The position numbers were made by a program, and so were the translations under genes. Of a stretch of 64,000 bases of DNA, positions 26,749 through 35,864 are shown piece by piece. The first letter of the stretch is position 1, and the number at the start of each line of letters is the position of its first letter. The notes below the pieces were generated by a model. The model was given only the letters and a program-made list of their open reading frames with translations, had not been told where the DNA came from and did not search any database. The stretch is from JALOAT01 sp041687015 (GTDB lineage Bacteria > Pseudomonadota > Gammaproteobacteria > Thiohalomonadales > Thiohalomonadaceae): positions 1 to 64,000 of the forward strand of contig JAWLCT010000005.1 of the NCBI GenBank assembly GCA_041687015.1. Direction: 5' to 3'.

Positions 26749-27852
26749 ATGTCCACGCGCAAGCGCATCGTCCTCGTCCTTGTCGGCCTTCTGGTCGTCG
26801 CGCTGCTGTGGTGGAGTTTCCAGCCCGAACCTGTGCCCGTGTCGGTCGCCGGGGCGTTCCGCGGGCCCTTGCAAGTCACCATCGAGCAGGAGGGAATGAC
26901 CCGGGTGCGCGAGCGCTACGTGGTCGCAGCGCCGGTCACCGGCGACCTGGAACGGATCGCCCTGGACGAGGGCGACGCAGTGAAACGCGGCCAGGTGCTG
27001 GTGCACGTCAATCCGGCCCTGTCGCAGCCGCTGGACCCGCGCACCCGCGCCCAGGCCAGGGCACAGGTGGCTGAGGCCGAGGCGGCCCATGACTTCGCGC
27101 GATCGGAGTTGAAACGCCTGACACCGCTGTACGAACGCGGAGACATCTCGCGCAGCGATTTCGACCAGGCCCGATCCGCCGCCGAGCGCGCCCGCGCCAA
27201 TCTGGCGGCGGCGCGTGCGGTGCTGTCGGCGGCGCAGGGCGAAGGGGGATCGGCCGGGCGTGTGCCGGTGACCGCGCCCGTGGACGGCCGTGTGCTCACC
27301 ATCGAGCGTGAGAGCGCGGGACCCGTGAGTGCCGGTACGCCCCTGCTTGCCATCGGCGATCCCGATGCGCTGGAAGTGGCCGTGGACGTGCTGTCCACGG
27401 ACGCCGTGCGGCTCGCCCCGGGCATGCGCGTCCTGCTCGATCGCTGGGGTGGCGCGGAGCGCCTGGAGGCGCGGGTGCGGCGCATCGAGCCCGCCGCGTT
27501 CACGAAAATCTCCGCCTTGGGGGTGGAGGAACAACGGGTGTGGGTCATCCTGGACATCACTGCACCCCGCGAACAGTGGCAGAACCTGGGCGATGGTTAT
27601 CGCGTCGAGGCCAGCTTCGTGCTGTGGGAGGGCGACGACGTGTTGCAAGTCCCGTCCAGCACGGCATTCCGTGATGCCGGTGAATGGGCCGTGTTCGTGG
27701 TCGAGGAGGGCGTCGCCCGCCGCCGCGGCGTTGAACTCGGGCGCCGTGGTGGCCTCAACGTGCAGGTCCTGCAGGGGCTGTCCGCGGGCGAACGCGTGAT
27801 CACCCACCCGGATGACGCCATCCAGGACGGCGTCGCCGTGACGGTGCGCTGA
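26749..27852 (+). CDS. HlyD-family periplasmic adaptor subunit
   Basis: 367 residues with one N-terminal anchor helix (IVLVLVGLLVVALLWWSF). The lipoyl half-motifs are VTGDLERIALDEGDAVKRGQVLVHVNP and VTAPVDGRVLTIERESAGPVSAGTPLLAIGD, separated by an alpha-helical hairpin (about 95-165). The beta-barrel domain follows. It would bridge the ABC permease to an outer-membrane channel. No TolC-like gene is nearby, so a shared TolC elsewhere is assumed. Together with the two upstream genes it forms an ABC-type tripartite exporter. Confidence 0.9.
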   Translation: MSTRKRIVLVLVGLLVVALLWWSFQPEPVPVSVAGAFRGPLQVTIEQEGMTRVRERYVVAAPVTGDLERIALDEGDAVKRGQVLVHVNPALSQPLDPRTRAQARAQVAEAEAAHDFARSELKRLTPLYERGDISRSDFDQARSAAERARANLAAARAVLSAAQGEGGSAGRVPVTAPVDGRVLTIERESAGPVSAGTPLLAIGDPDALEVAVDVLSTDAVRLAPGMRVLLDRWGGAERLEARVRRIEPAAFTKISALGVEEQRVWVILDITAPREQWQNLGDGYRVEASFVLWEGDDVLQVPSSTAFRDAGEWAVFVVEEGVARRRGVELGRRGGLNVQVLQGLSAGERVITHPDDAIQDGVAVTVR

Positions 27853-27977
27853 ATCCCGGTTTCCTTCCAGGGCAAAAAACCTGGCCGGGCGTTGCCGAAG
27901 CGCGACTGCACCCGGCACAACGCCACGGTGGCCGGCGTCTACATTTATTACCCGGTTGCAGTGTGGCGAGGACAGCG

Positions 27978-28730
27978 ATGGCGCAGGGTGCAGCACGGCG
28001 GTATGCAGGCGGCTTCTGCCTCGCCTGGCTCATGGCGCTGGCCAGCGGGGCGATGGCAGCCCCCGTGTCCTACCGTGTCGATGAGCAGGCCTCCTATTTT
28101 GCCGTGATCACCCACGCTGACGGCTTCGGACATGACCACCTGGTGACGGCCACCGACTACCGTGTCGAGCTCGCTGCCGATGACCAGGACCTGACGACCG
28201 CCACGTTCACGCTGTCGGCTCCCGTGGAAGGACTCAACGTGGACGCACCGGAGGATCGCGCCGTGCTCGAACCGCGTTTGCGGGCGCTGGGGGTGGTCGA
28301 GGATGCCTTCCCCGACCTCTCCGCCCGGGATCGGGCGACCGTGGACGCCCGCATCCGTTCCGAAACGCAACTGGATGCGGCCCGTCACCCGATCCTCACG
28401 GCGCGCGTGATCGGCGTCTCCAGCGCACCGGCGGAATGGGACGATCACACCTTTCCTCAACAGTTGGACATCGCCCTGACGGTACGCGGCACCACCGTGG
28501 TGCGGCGTGTACCCGCGACCATCGTCGCCACCCCTGACCGGGTGCGCGCCAACGCTTTGGGGCGTTTTCGGTTCACTGAATTCGGTATCGAACCGTTTCG
28601 CGCCGCCCTGGGTCTGTTGCGCAATGCCGACATGTTTCATGTGTATGTGGACCTGCAGGCCAAACGCGTCGCCGATGCCCACAGCCTGGGCCGTTACCCC
28701 GTTGCGGCGCATGTTCCGTCCGGATTCTGA
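27978..28730 (+). CDS. YceI-family periplasmic protein
   Basis: 250 residues; ATG 27978 with GCGAGGAC upstream is preferred to the GTG at 27963. A signal peptide ends near GAMAAPVSY. The YceI fold is suggested by the pattern YRVDEQASYFAVITHADGFGHDHLVTATDYRV, the repeat of short beta strands, and the conserved TARVIGVSS and RFRFTEFGI strands. The family forms a lipocalin-like barrel that can bind isoprenoids. It lies 125 bases after the exporter genes. Confidence 0.8.
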   Translation: MAQGAARRYAGGFCLAWLMALASGAMAAPVSYRVDEQASYFAVITHADGFGHDHLVTATDYRVELAADDQDLTTATFTLSAPVEGLNVDAPEDRAVLEPRLRALGVVEDAFPDLSARDRATVDARIRSETQLDAARHPILTARVIGVSSAPAEWDDHTFPQQLDIALTVRGTTVVRRVPATIVATPDRVRANALGRFRFTEFGIEPFRAALGLLRNADMFHVYVDLQAKRVADAHSLGRYPVAAHVPSGF

Positions 28731-28880
28731 CCCCGGCCCGTTTTTGTTGGCGACCAACTAACGCCACGACGTGCCGCAGCGAGACCTGGCTCCCGAAGTG
28801 ATGATCCTGTCCGGTCGGTTTCTTGGCCGCCTGCCCCCCCTGGAGTATCGTATGGCGACCTGTTGACGGGAGAGGATGCC

Positions 28881-29438
28881 ATGCGACTGCGTACGTTGTT
28901 CACTCTGATTGCCGCCGGTTTTCTGCTTGCGGCCTGTGCCGGCAGAACGGTGGTGGAAAGCGACCTCGGCATCAAGGGTGCACCCGACTGGGTGAATGAG
29001 GGCAGCCAGGCCCTCAATGACAAGGACGGCCGTTTGTTCCACGGCATGGGGCAGGCGCCCGCCATGGGCGATGCGGCGCTGCAGATCGCCACTGCCGACA
29101 ACCGGGCCCGCGCGGAGATTGCGCGCATTCTCAGTTCCTACCTGGATCTGGCAGCCAACGACTACGCTGCCGCCGCGGTGGCGGGTGAAACCCGGTCGGC
29201 CGTGCAGCAGGTTTCGAACCAGATTCGCCAGAGCACCCAACTCAACCTCTCCGGTGCACGCATCATCGCCCACTGGAAGGACGCCAAAACCGGGGTGATC
29301 TACGCACTGGCCGAACTGGACATGAAAGCGGTGAAGGAAACGCTGGCGCTTGCCAAGGACATGAACGAGGACGCCAGGCGCTACTTCGAAAGCAATGCCG
29401 ACAACCTTTTTGACCGTTTCGTTCAGGAGAACAAGTAA
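28881..29438 (+). CDS. LPP20-family lipoprotein (first copy)
   Basis: 185 residues from ATG 28881. The lipobox LLAACAG gives C19. The mature protein reads GAPDWVNEGSQALNDKDGRLFHGMGQAPAMGDAALQ...NRARAEIARIL, typical of LPP20-like proteins (P-x-W, then G-x-G, then an A-rich helix with RAR-E-A). A conserved beta segment ARIIAHWKDAKTGVIYALAELD follows. It opens a four-gene lipoprotein operon; its TAA overlaps the next ATG by one base (TAATG). A role at the outer membrane or in envelope assembly is likely. Confidence 0.85.
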   Translation: MRLRTLFTLIAAGFLLAACAGRTVVESDLGIKGAPDWVNEGSQALNDKDGRLFHGMGQAPAMGDAALQIATADNRARAEIARILSSYLDLAANDYAAAAVAGETRSAVQQVSNQIRQSTQLNLSGARIIAHWKDAKTGVIYALAELDMKAVKETLALAKDMNEDARRYFESNADNLFDRFVQENK

Positions 29439-30049
29439 TGAATCTCGCCCATTCCGCCCGGCATGCCGCAATCCTCATGCTGGTCGCTCTCGTCGGCCTC
29501 GCCGGCTGCTCCACCAAGGTAAGCCGCATCGAAACCGAAGAAGTGCGCGATCTCAGCGGCAAATGGAACGACACCGATTCGCGGCTGGTGTCGGAGGAAA
29601 TGATCGGCCAGATGCTGGAAGGCGCCTGGGTCAACAATCACGTGCGCCGTCACGGCAATCTGCCCACCGTGATCGTCGGCACGGTGAAAAACCTCAGCCA
29701 CGAGCACATCAACGTGAACACCTTCGTGGCCGACATCGAGCGCGCGGTGATCAATTCCGGGCGTGTGGAGTTCGTTGCCTCGCGTGACGAGCGCGGCGAG
29801 ATCCGTGAAGAACGCATGGACCAGGACGTGCACGCCACGGAAGCGACGCGCAAGGCCATGGGCCAGGAAACTGGTGCCGATTACATGCTCACCGGCGCCA
29901 TCAATACCATCGTGGATCGGGAAGGCAAGACCGCGGTGCGCTACTACCAGGTGGACATGAACCTGATCAGCATGACCAACAACCGCAAGGTCTGGGTCGG
30001 GCAGAAGAAAATCAAGAAAGTCGTCGAGAAGCCGGGCATGCGTTTGTGA
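29438..30049 (+). CDS. lpoB: LpoB-like penicillin-binding-protein activator
   Basis: 203 residues with lipobox GLAGCST (C24). The body matches LpoB/YcfM: DLSGKWNDTDSRLVSEEMIGQMLEGAW, then NLPTVIVGTVKNLSHEHINVNTFVADIERAVINSG, then GADYMLTGAINTIVDREG and MNLISMTNNRKVWVGQKKIKK. In E. coli LpoB reaches from the outer membrane through the peptidoglycan and activates PBP1B. The long disordered linker of E. coli LpoB is short here. Its position between LPP20 and TPR lipoproteins is seen in other proteobacteria. Confidence 0.88.
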   Translation: MNLAHSARHAAILMLVALVGLAGCSTKVSRIETEEVRDLSGKWNDTDSRLVSEEMIGQMLEGAWVNNHVRRHGNLPTVIVGTVKNLSHEHINVNTFVADIERAVINSGRVEFVASRDERGEIREERMDQDVHATEATRKAMGQETGADYMLTGAINTIVDREGKTAVRYYQVDMNLISMTNNRKVWVGQKKIKKVVEKPGMRL

Positions 30050-30063
30050 TCGGCTGACGTTCC

Positions 30064-31374
30064 ATGGATCGGCCTCTTGGGTTCGCCCGCCGGGCGGGGG
30101 CGTTTCTGCTGGTGTTGACCTTGGGTGGCTGTGCCACCTATTCGGCCACGCGAGGCGCCATCGAGGCCGATCTGGCTGCAGGACGCTACGATCAGGCCTT
30201 GCGCCTGTTGGCGGCGCGCCCGGTGCCGGAACGGGATCGGGTCCTGCACTTGCTCGACAAAGCCATGATTCAGCGCCTCGCGGGTGACTATGACGCGAGC
30301 AACGCAAGCTTCGAAGCGGCGAAGCAGCTCATCGAACGGCTTGCCACCCTGTCCGTCACTGAGACCTCAGCCACCTTCCTCGTCAACGACGCGACTGCAG
30401 CCTACGTGGGTGAGCCTTTCGAACAGGCATTGTTACATGCGTACGCGGCACTCAATTACCTGGACCTGGGAGATCACGAGGCCGCACGGGTGGAGGCTTT
30501 GCAGGTAGACCTCACGTTGCAGGCCCTGGCGGAGGATGACGATGGGGCGCTGGCGAAAGATCCCTTCGCCCGGTATCTCGCCGGGATCATCTACGAGATG
30601 CGTGGTGAGGAAAGCGATGCGCTCATCAGCTATCGCAAGGCCTACCAGGCCTACAAGGCCCACGCCAAGCTGTATCCCATCGGCGTACCGGATGCCCTCA
30701 AGGAGGACTTGCTGCGTCTGACGGGACGCCTGGGCCTCGGGAACGAACACGAGAAGTTCCGCGAAGCGTTTGCCCGCGCCAACTGGTCCGATCCGGGGCG
30801 CAAGGAAGGGGAGATCGTCGTGCTGTTGCACAACGGTCTCGCGCCCATCAAGCGCGAGCGGCGCACCGTGGTCGTGCCGCCCCGTGCACCGCAGGTGGTG
30901 AGCCTTGCGCTTCCCGATTATGAACCGCGTTTTTCCCCGGTGCAGTCGGCACGCGTGGTGGTGGGTGGTCGCGAGATGCCCCTGGAAACCGTGGAAAACA
31001 TCAACGCCATCGCCACGCAGACACTGAAAGCGCGGCTTCCTGCCATCACGGCGCGCGCGCTGGCGCGCGCCGTCGCGAAATTCAAGCTCACCGAAACCGC
31101 CAGGCGTGAGGACAAGGCCGCGGGACTGATCGCCAATGTGGCTGGATTGCTGACGGAGCGCGCGGACACCCGTTCGTGGCTGTCACTGCCCGGTGAAATC
31201 CGTATGGCACGGCTGCGTCTGCCGGCGGGGACACATCGCGTGCGCCTCGACTTGTTGTCGTCTGGTGGTACCGTGGTGGACACACAGGAATTCGACGTGA
31301 CCGTGGCTCAAGGCGGCAAGACCATCCACTCGCGCCACTGGTTTTCTTCCCCTTCGCCAAGGAGGTCTCCATGA
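30064..31374 (+). CDS. TPR-containing lipoprotein (COG3014-like)
   Basis: 436 residues with lipobox LGGCATY (C23). Residues 30-200 are helical repeats of TPR type (AAGRYDQALRLLAARPVPERDRVLHLLDKAMIQRLAGDYDASNASFEAAKQL and DHEAARVEALQVDL). The C-terminal half is beta-rich (EIVVLLHNGLAPIKRERRTVV, IRMARLRLPAGTHRVRLDLL). It resembles uncharacterised COG3014 proteins that accompany LPP20 and LpoB-like genes. The four-base ATGA overlap couples it to the next LPP20 gene. Likely part of an outer-membrane lipoprotein complex. Confidence 0.8.
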   Translation: MDRPLGFARRAGAFLLVLTLGGCATYSATRGAIEADLAAGRYDQALRLLAARPVPERDRVLHLLDKAMIQRLAGDYDASNASFEAAKQLIERLATLSVTETSATFLVNDATAAYVGEPFEQALLHAYAALNYLDLGDHEAARVEALQVDLTLQALAEDDDGALAKDPFARYLAGIIYEMRGEESDALISYRKAYQAYKAHAKLYPIGVPDALKEDLLRLTGRLGLGNEHEKFREAFARANWSDPGRKEGEIVVLLHNGLAPIKRERRTVVVPPRAPQVVSLALPDYEPRFSPVQSARVVVGGREMPLETVENINAIATQTLKARLPAITARALARAVAKFKLTETARREDKAAGLIANVAGLLTERADTRSWLSLPGEIRMARLRLPAGTHRVRLDLLSSGGTVVDTQEFDVTVAQGGKTIHSRHWFSSPSPRRSP

Positions 31375-32372
31375 AAAAGACGGCACTCATACTGACGCTG
31401 CTGCTCGCGGGATGTGCCGCCGACGGCGCGCGTGAAACCCGGCCCGAGTGGCTGGATGGCAGCAGCGAGCGTTATCCGGAGGCACGTTACCTGCTCGGAC
31501 AGGGGCAGGGCAGCAGCGCCGCCCTTGCCCGGGACCATGCACGTGCCGAACTGGCCAAGGTGTTCGCCTTGCGTGTGAGTGAACGATCGGAAGATCTTTC
31601 GCGCGCCGAAATGACCAGTGAGGAGGGCACCACACGCCAACGCTCGGAAACGCGCGTGGAGCGCAGTGTGCAGACGGAAACCCAGCGGGTGCTGGAAGGT
31701 GTCCGCATCGCGGAGATCTGGCGCGATCCCGAAGGCGTCCACCACGCTTTGGCGGTCATCGACCGTCTTGGTGAAAGCGAACGGCTGCGTTCGGAAATCG
31801 GCGCACTCGATCAGCTGATTGCGCGCGCCGTGGCGCGGGCGCGCGGCGCGGACGCGCTGCTGTCCCGTATCGGCGCAGCAGCGCAGGCCGTCCAGGCGCA
31901 GACGAGGCGCGATGCGCTACAGCAGGATTTGCGCGTGTTGGACATCACTGGCATCGGCGTGCCGGCACGCTACGAACGCAGCCGTTTGCAGGCGGATTTC
32001 GCCGAACTCGCCGCGCGCTTGCGCATTGCGAGCGAAGCGGATGCGGATCCCATTGGCAATCTCGCCTCGGTGTTGCACGGTGCAGTGCGCCATGCGGGGT
32101 TCATCAACGCCGGCACCGATGACGCCGACTACCGATTGCTGTCCTCGCTCACGCTGGACGCCTCGGTGGCGGACGGTTGGCACTGGGTCACGGGTATGCT
32201 GGAACTGCGCCTGCTCGACAGCGCAGGGCAGGTGATCGGCAGCGAACGCTTTCCCGTGAAGGCGTCCGGCCGACAGGCTTCGCTGGCGCGGCAGCGTGCT
32301 CTTTCTGAAGTGGATCGGGTGTTGCGGGGTAAGTTGCGGGACACGGTGATTGGGTTTGCTTCGGGGATGTGA
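31371..32372 (+). CDS. LPP20-family lipoprotein (second copy)
   Basis: 333 residues. Lipobox LLAGCAA gives C15. Residues 25-60 carry the LPP20 signature RPEWLDGSSERYPEARYLLGQGQGSSAALARDHARAELAKVF, and the segment VRIAEIWRDPEGVHHALAVIDR repeats the beta-strand of the family. The extra C-terminal half (about 170-333) includes another alpha/beta region ending in a helix LRGKLRDTVIGFASGM. It is the last gene of the operon and longer than the first LPP20 copy. Confidence 0.82.
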   Translation: MKKTALILTLLLAGCAADGARETRPEWLDGSSERYPEARYLLGQGQGSSAALARDHARAELAKVFALRVSERSEDLSRAEMTSEEGTTRQRSETRVERSVQTETQRVLEGVRIAEIWRDPEGVHHALAVIDRLGESERLRSEIGALDQLIARAVARARGADALLSRIGAAAQAVQAQTRRDALQQDLRVLDITGIGVPARYERSRLQADFAELAARLRIASEADADPIGNLASVLHGAVRHAGFINAGTDDADYRLLSSLTLDASVADGWHWVTGMLELRLLDSAGQVIGSERFPVKASGRQASLARQRALSEVDRVLRGKLRDTVIGFASGM

Positions 32373-32413
32373 TGAGGTTACGGGTGCGGGTTGAGTTTAT
32401 TGCGGGGGTTGGA

Positions 32414-32446
32414 TAGCCCGGGTTCCGCGTCGCTCCACCCATGCTA
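32414..32446. repeat. Short palindromic intergenic repeat
   Basis: Imperfect inverted repeat beginning TAGCCCGGGT and ending ACCCATGCTA in the gap between the converging LPP20 and GGDEF/EAL genes. Sequences of this type are common small extragenic palindromes in proteobacteria. No function is assigned. Confidence 0.4.
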
Positions 32447-32524
32447 CGGCTGCACGACGAAGTTGCCGGCTGAAATCTCCATAGGATCTCCGGTCAAAAT
32501 CGCGCCCGCAGCGGGGCCAAGCAC

Positions 32525-35500
32525 TCATGCCTCACGCCGTTCAAACTGCCGCTGGCTATGCGCAACCGCTTCCCCCAATTCATGCCGCAATTCCCTGTTG
32601 TCCCACGGCTTGGCGATATAGCTGAAGATATGGCCGCGGTTGAAGGCCTCGGTGACGGTCGCGAGGTCCATGCGGCCTGACAGAACCACGCGGGTGGCAT
32701 GAGGATAGATCTCACGCACGCGGGCGAGAAATTCCACGCCGGACATTCCGGGCATAGATTGATCCGACACCACGACGTCGACGTCAGCGCGCGCGAGGAT
32801 CTCGAAAGCATCCGCGGCGCTGGAGGCTGTAAGGACCTGATAGGGTTCGTGACGCAGGAGGCGCACCAGTGCAGCCAGAATGTTGGGTTCGTCATCCACG
32901 AGTAATACGGTAGGCCGGTTGTCCTCCGGCAGCTCGGGCAAGGTCAGGCGCCGTCCGTTACGCAGCAAAGCGCTGGCCTCTTCCGCCGGCAACGCGCGGC
33001 TGAAGTGATAGCCCTGCATCTGGTCGCAGCCATGGCGTAGCAAATAGCTCAGCTGCCCTTCCGTTTCCACACCCTCGGCAATCACCTTGAGTTTGAGGCT
33101 GTGTGCCAGGGCGATGATCGCCAATGCAATCTCCGCATCGTGCGGGGAGTTGGTGACGTCCCGGATGAACGACTTGTCGATTTTCAGCTTGTCGAACGGG
33201 AAGGCGCTCAGGTGACTCAGGCTGGAATAGCCGGTACCGAAATCATCGATGGCGAGCTGGGCACCGATATCCTTGAGTCGCTGCAGCTTGTGCAGCATGG
33301 CCTTGGGATCGGCCATGATGGCACTCTCCGTCAGCTCCAGTTCCAGATCGTCGGCGGGCAGCCCGGTTTCCTCGAGAATGGCGGCGACACGCTCGTGCAG
33401 ATCCGGTTGGGCCAGCTGATAGGCGGAGAGATTCACGGCCATGAGCACATCGGCCAGGGCCTCCGTCTGCCATGCGGCGGCCTGTGTGCAGGCGGTGCGC
33501 AATACCCATTCGCCGAGCGGAATGATGAGGCCGGTATCTTCCGCCAGCGGGATAAAGCGCTCCGGTGAGATCTCGCCGAGGCGTTGGTGATGCCAGCGCA
33601 CCAGGGCCTCCATGCCTACGATGGCTCCGGTGCCCAGATCCACCTGTGGTTGGTAATGCAGCGTCAATTCGCCTTGTTCAAGGGCATGGCGCAGTTCCGA
33701 TTCCAGGGTGACCCGGTCCATGGCCCGCTCGTTGAGTTCGGTGGTGTAGAACTGGAGTCGATTGCGCCCCAAATCTTTGGCCCGGTACATGGCCGCGTCG
33801 GCATTCTTCAGCAACGCCTCTACGTCGCGGCCATCGCTGGGAAAAACGCATGCACCGATGCTCACGCTGGTGCGGAGTCGATGACCCTGGATTTCCACCG
33901 GCTGCTCGATACTGTCGAGAATGCGGCTTGCCAGCAGACTGATTTCCTCCCGGCTTTCCAGCCCGGGGAGCAGCAGGACGAATTCATCGCCGCCGTAGCG
34001 GGCGAGGGTGTCGCCTTCACGGATGCAGGTCTTCAGGCGCGACGCCACTTCCTTGAGCAGTTCGTCGCCGCTGCGGTGTCCCAGACTGTCGTTGACGAAC
34101 TTGAATTGGTCCAAATCGAGGAAGAGCACGGCGACGGGTTGCGGATGGCGGTTGCTGGCGGCAATCAGCTGGCCCAGGCGATCCTGCATCAGGTTACGGC
34201 TGGGCAGGCCGGTGAGACCGTCGTGATTGGCCTGGTATTCGAGCTTGTCTTCGAACTGTTTGCGCTGGGTGACGTCGACGATGATACCGGCGAAATGCGT
34301 GAGTTTGCCGCTTTCGTCACGCACCGGCGTAACGAAAAGGTCGTTCCAGAAGCGGCCGCCGTCCTTGCGGTAATTACGCAGAATGGCGGAACCCTCGCGG
34401 GTCATGCGCAACGCCGCACGAATCTCCGCGAGCCCGGATTGCGCGCGATCGTCGCCGAGCAGAAAGGAGGGATTGCGGCCGAGCACTTCCGCGGATGGAT
34501 AGCCGGTAATGTCTTCGAAGGCCGGGTTCACATAAACGATAGGCCAACCGGCACGCTGCGCATCACAGATGACGATGCCATTGCGGGTGGATTCGATGAT
34601 GCGATTGCGCAGTATCAGCAGGGACTCGGCTTTTTCGCGGGCGCGCTTCGCCTGCAGGTTCTGCAGGCCGAAGGAAAGATCGTTGGCGAGTTCCTTGAGC
34701 AGGTTCAGTTCATCCTCGTCGAAGGCGTCCGGCGTGGAGGCGTAAATGGCCAGGGCGCCGACCACATTGGCAGCGATGTGGACAGGCAGGGCGATGACCG
34801 ATCGGTAGCCGTGTTCCTGTGCGGCGGTACGCCATGGCGTAAAGAGCGGGTCCGTTTCGGTGTCGCGGGCGATGATGAAGCGACCGGTGCGGATGGCGCT
34901 TCCCATCGGTCCCTGACCCCGTTCGCCATCGGACCAACTGACCTTCGCCTGGGCAAGATAGGTCGCGCCAAAGCCCGCCTGGGCGAGGGGCTCCACGCTT
35001 TGCGCCTTGTCGTGTCGCTTCGCGCCGTACCAGGCGAGACGGTAGCCGCCGGTTTCCACCAGTGCGCGGCAGAATTCCTCGACCAGTTCGGCTTCGGTTT
35101 TCGCACCGATCAAGGTGTGATTGCAGCGGCTCAGCACCGCATGGGTGCGGATGAGGCGGCGCAGGTGTTCCTCGGCATGAAGCCGGTCTGAAATGTCGTG
35201 GGCAATCGTGGAGTAGAAATCCAGCTCGCCGTTGGCGCAACGATGGGCGACCACTGTCATCGAAACGGGAATGGCATGGCCAGCGCGGTGGCGCAGTTCG
35301 AGTTCGCCCGTCCAGGTACCGTTTTCACGCGCGCCGGGCAGGACCTCCTGTCGGATCCGTATGAGGGAGTCGGGCGTTAGGTAATGACCCATGGCAGGGT
35401 CGAGCGGCGCATCCGGCGCGAGTCCGAGCATGGCGCGCCCGGCACGGTTGACGTAGGAAACACAGCCCTGGGCATCGGCCATGCCCACGAACGCAGCGGT

Positions 35501-35749
35501 GCTCTCCAACGTGAGTACGAGCTGCCGTTGAAGATGTTCCATTTTGGTCAACGGCGATGCCGTCCTTGCGGCGAACTTAATGAACACGGGCAGCGCGATC
35601 GCGATCAACGCCACAGGCAGTGCAATCCACGGTGTGCCTGTGGTCAGGGCATGGATAAAGGCGACGAACAGTGCCGTCTCGATGATGAACATCCACAACC
35701 GGGTGCGTCCAAAACGGCGCACTGACGCGGTGAAGAGATCACGTCCCAC
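32525..35749 (-). CDS. Membrane PAS-GAF-PAS-GGDEF-EAL protein with C-terminal receiver
   Basis: About 1074 residues if GTG 35749 is the start; ATG 35692 is the alternative and neither has a clear ribosome site. Two transmembrane helices (about 18-35 and 41-60) are followed by a PAS (70-190), a GAF (205-355), a second PAS (365-490), a GGDEF with intact YGGDEF near residue 585, and an EAL domain with EALVRW, ELTESA, DDFGTGYSS and EGVE intact. Residues about 945-1060 form a response-regulator receiver with the phospho-acceptor in VVVSDQSMPGMSG. It should make and/or break cyclic di-GMP. A receiver at the C-terminal end is unusual. It ends the strand downstream of imuB, and both converge with the LPP20 operon. 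Confidence 0.88.
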   Translation of the reverse strand: MGRDLFTASVRRFGRTRLWMFIIETALFVAFIHALTTGTPWIALPVALIAIALPVFIKFAARTASPLTKMEHLQRQLVLTLESTAAFVGMADAQGCVSYVNRAGRAMLGLAPDAPLDPAMGHYLTPDSLIRIRQEVLPGARENGTWTGELELRHRAGHAIPVSMTVVAHRCANGELDFYSTIAHDISDRLHAEEHLRRLIRTHAVLSRCNHTLIGAKTEAELVEEFCRALVETGGYRLAWYGAKRHDKAQSVEPLAQAGFGATYLAQAKVSWSDGERGQGPMGSAIRTGRFIIARDTETDPLFTPWRTAAQEHGYRSVIALPVHIAANVVGALAIYASTPDAFDEDELNLLKELANDLSFGLQNLQAKRAREKAESLLILRNRIIESTRNGIVICDAQRAGWPIVYVNPAFEDITGYPSAEVLGRNPSFLLGDDRAQSGLAEIRAALRMTREGSAILRNYRKDGGRFWNDLFVTPVRDESGKLTHFAGIIVDVTQRKQFEDKLEYQANHDGLTGLPSRNLMQDRLGQLIAASNRHPQPVAVLFLDLDQFKFVNDSLGHRSGDELLKEVASRLKTCIREGDTLARYGGDEFVLLLPGLESREEISLLASRILDSIEQPVEIQGHRLRTSVSIGACVFPSDGRDVEALLKNADAAMYRAKDLGRNRLQFYTTELNERAMDRVTLESELRHALEQGELTLHYQPQVDLGTGAIVGMEALVRWHHQRLGEISPERFIPLAEDTGLIIPLGEWVLRTACTQAAAWQTEALADVLMAVNLSAYQLAQPDLHERVAAILEETGLPADDLELELTESAIMADPKAMLHKLQRLKDIGAQLAIDDFGTGYSSLSHLSAFPFDKLKIDKSFIRDVTNSPHDAEIALAIIALAHSLKLKVIAEGVETEGQLSYLLRHGCDQMQGYHFSRALPAEEASALLRNGRRLTLPELPEDNRPTVLLVDDEPNILAALVRLLRHEPYQVLTASSAADAFEILARADVDVVVSDQSMPGMSGVEFLARVREIYPHATRVVLSGRMDLATVTEAFNRGHIFSYIAKPWDNRELRHELGEAVAHSQRQFERREA

Positions 35750-35864
35750 GTGTACGATAACCCAGGGTATTGGTCGATCACGGTAACGCAAATCTTCAAC
35801 AGCGGCAATCGACCGAATCACCGTGCACGGCGGCCGTTTTCGTGTGGCTGAAAGCGATAGGGAA

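Noticed and set aside
24724..27996. A 1090-codon open frame on the minus strand over the FtsX permease and HlyD genes
   Set aside because: It is the antisense of two genes with full domain evidence; long antisense frames are common at high GC, and its product is rich in His/Gly/Ala with no fold.
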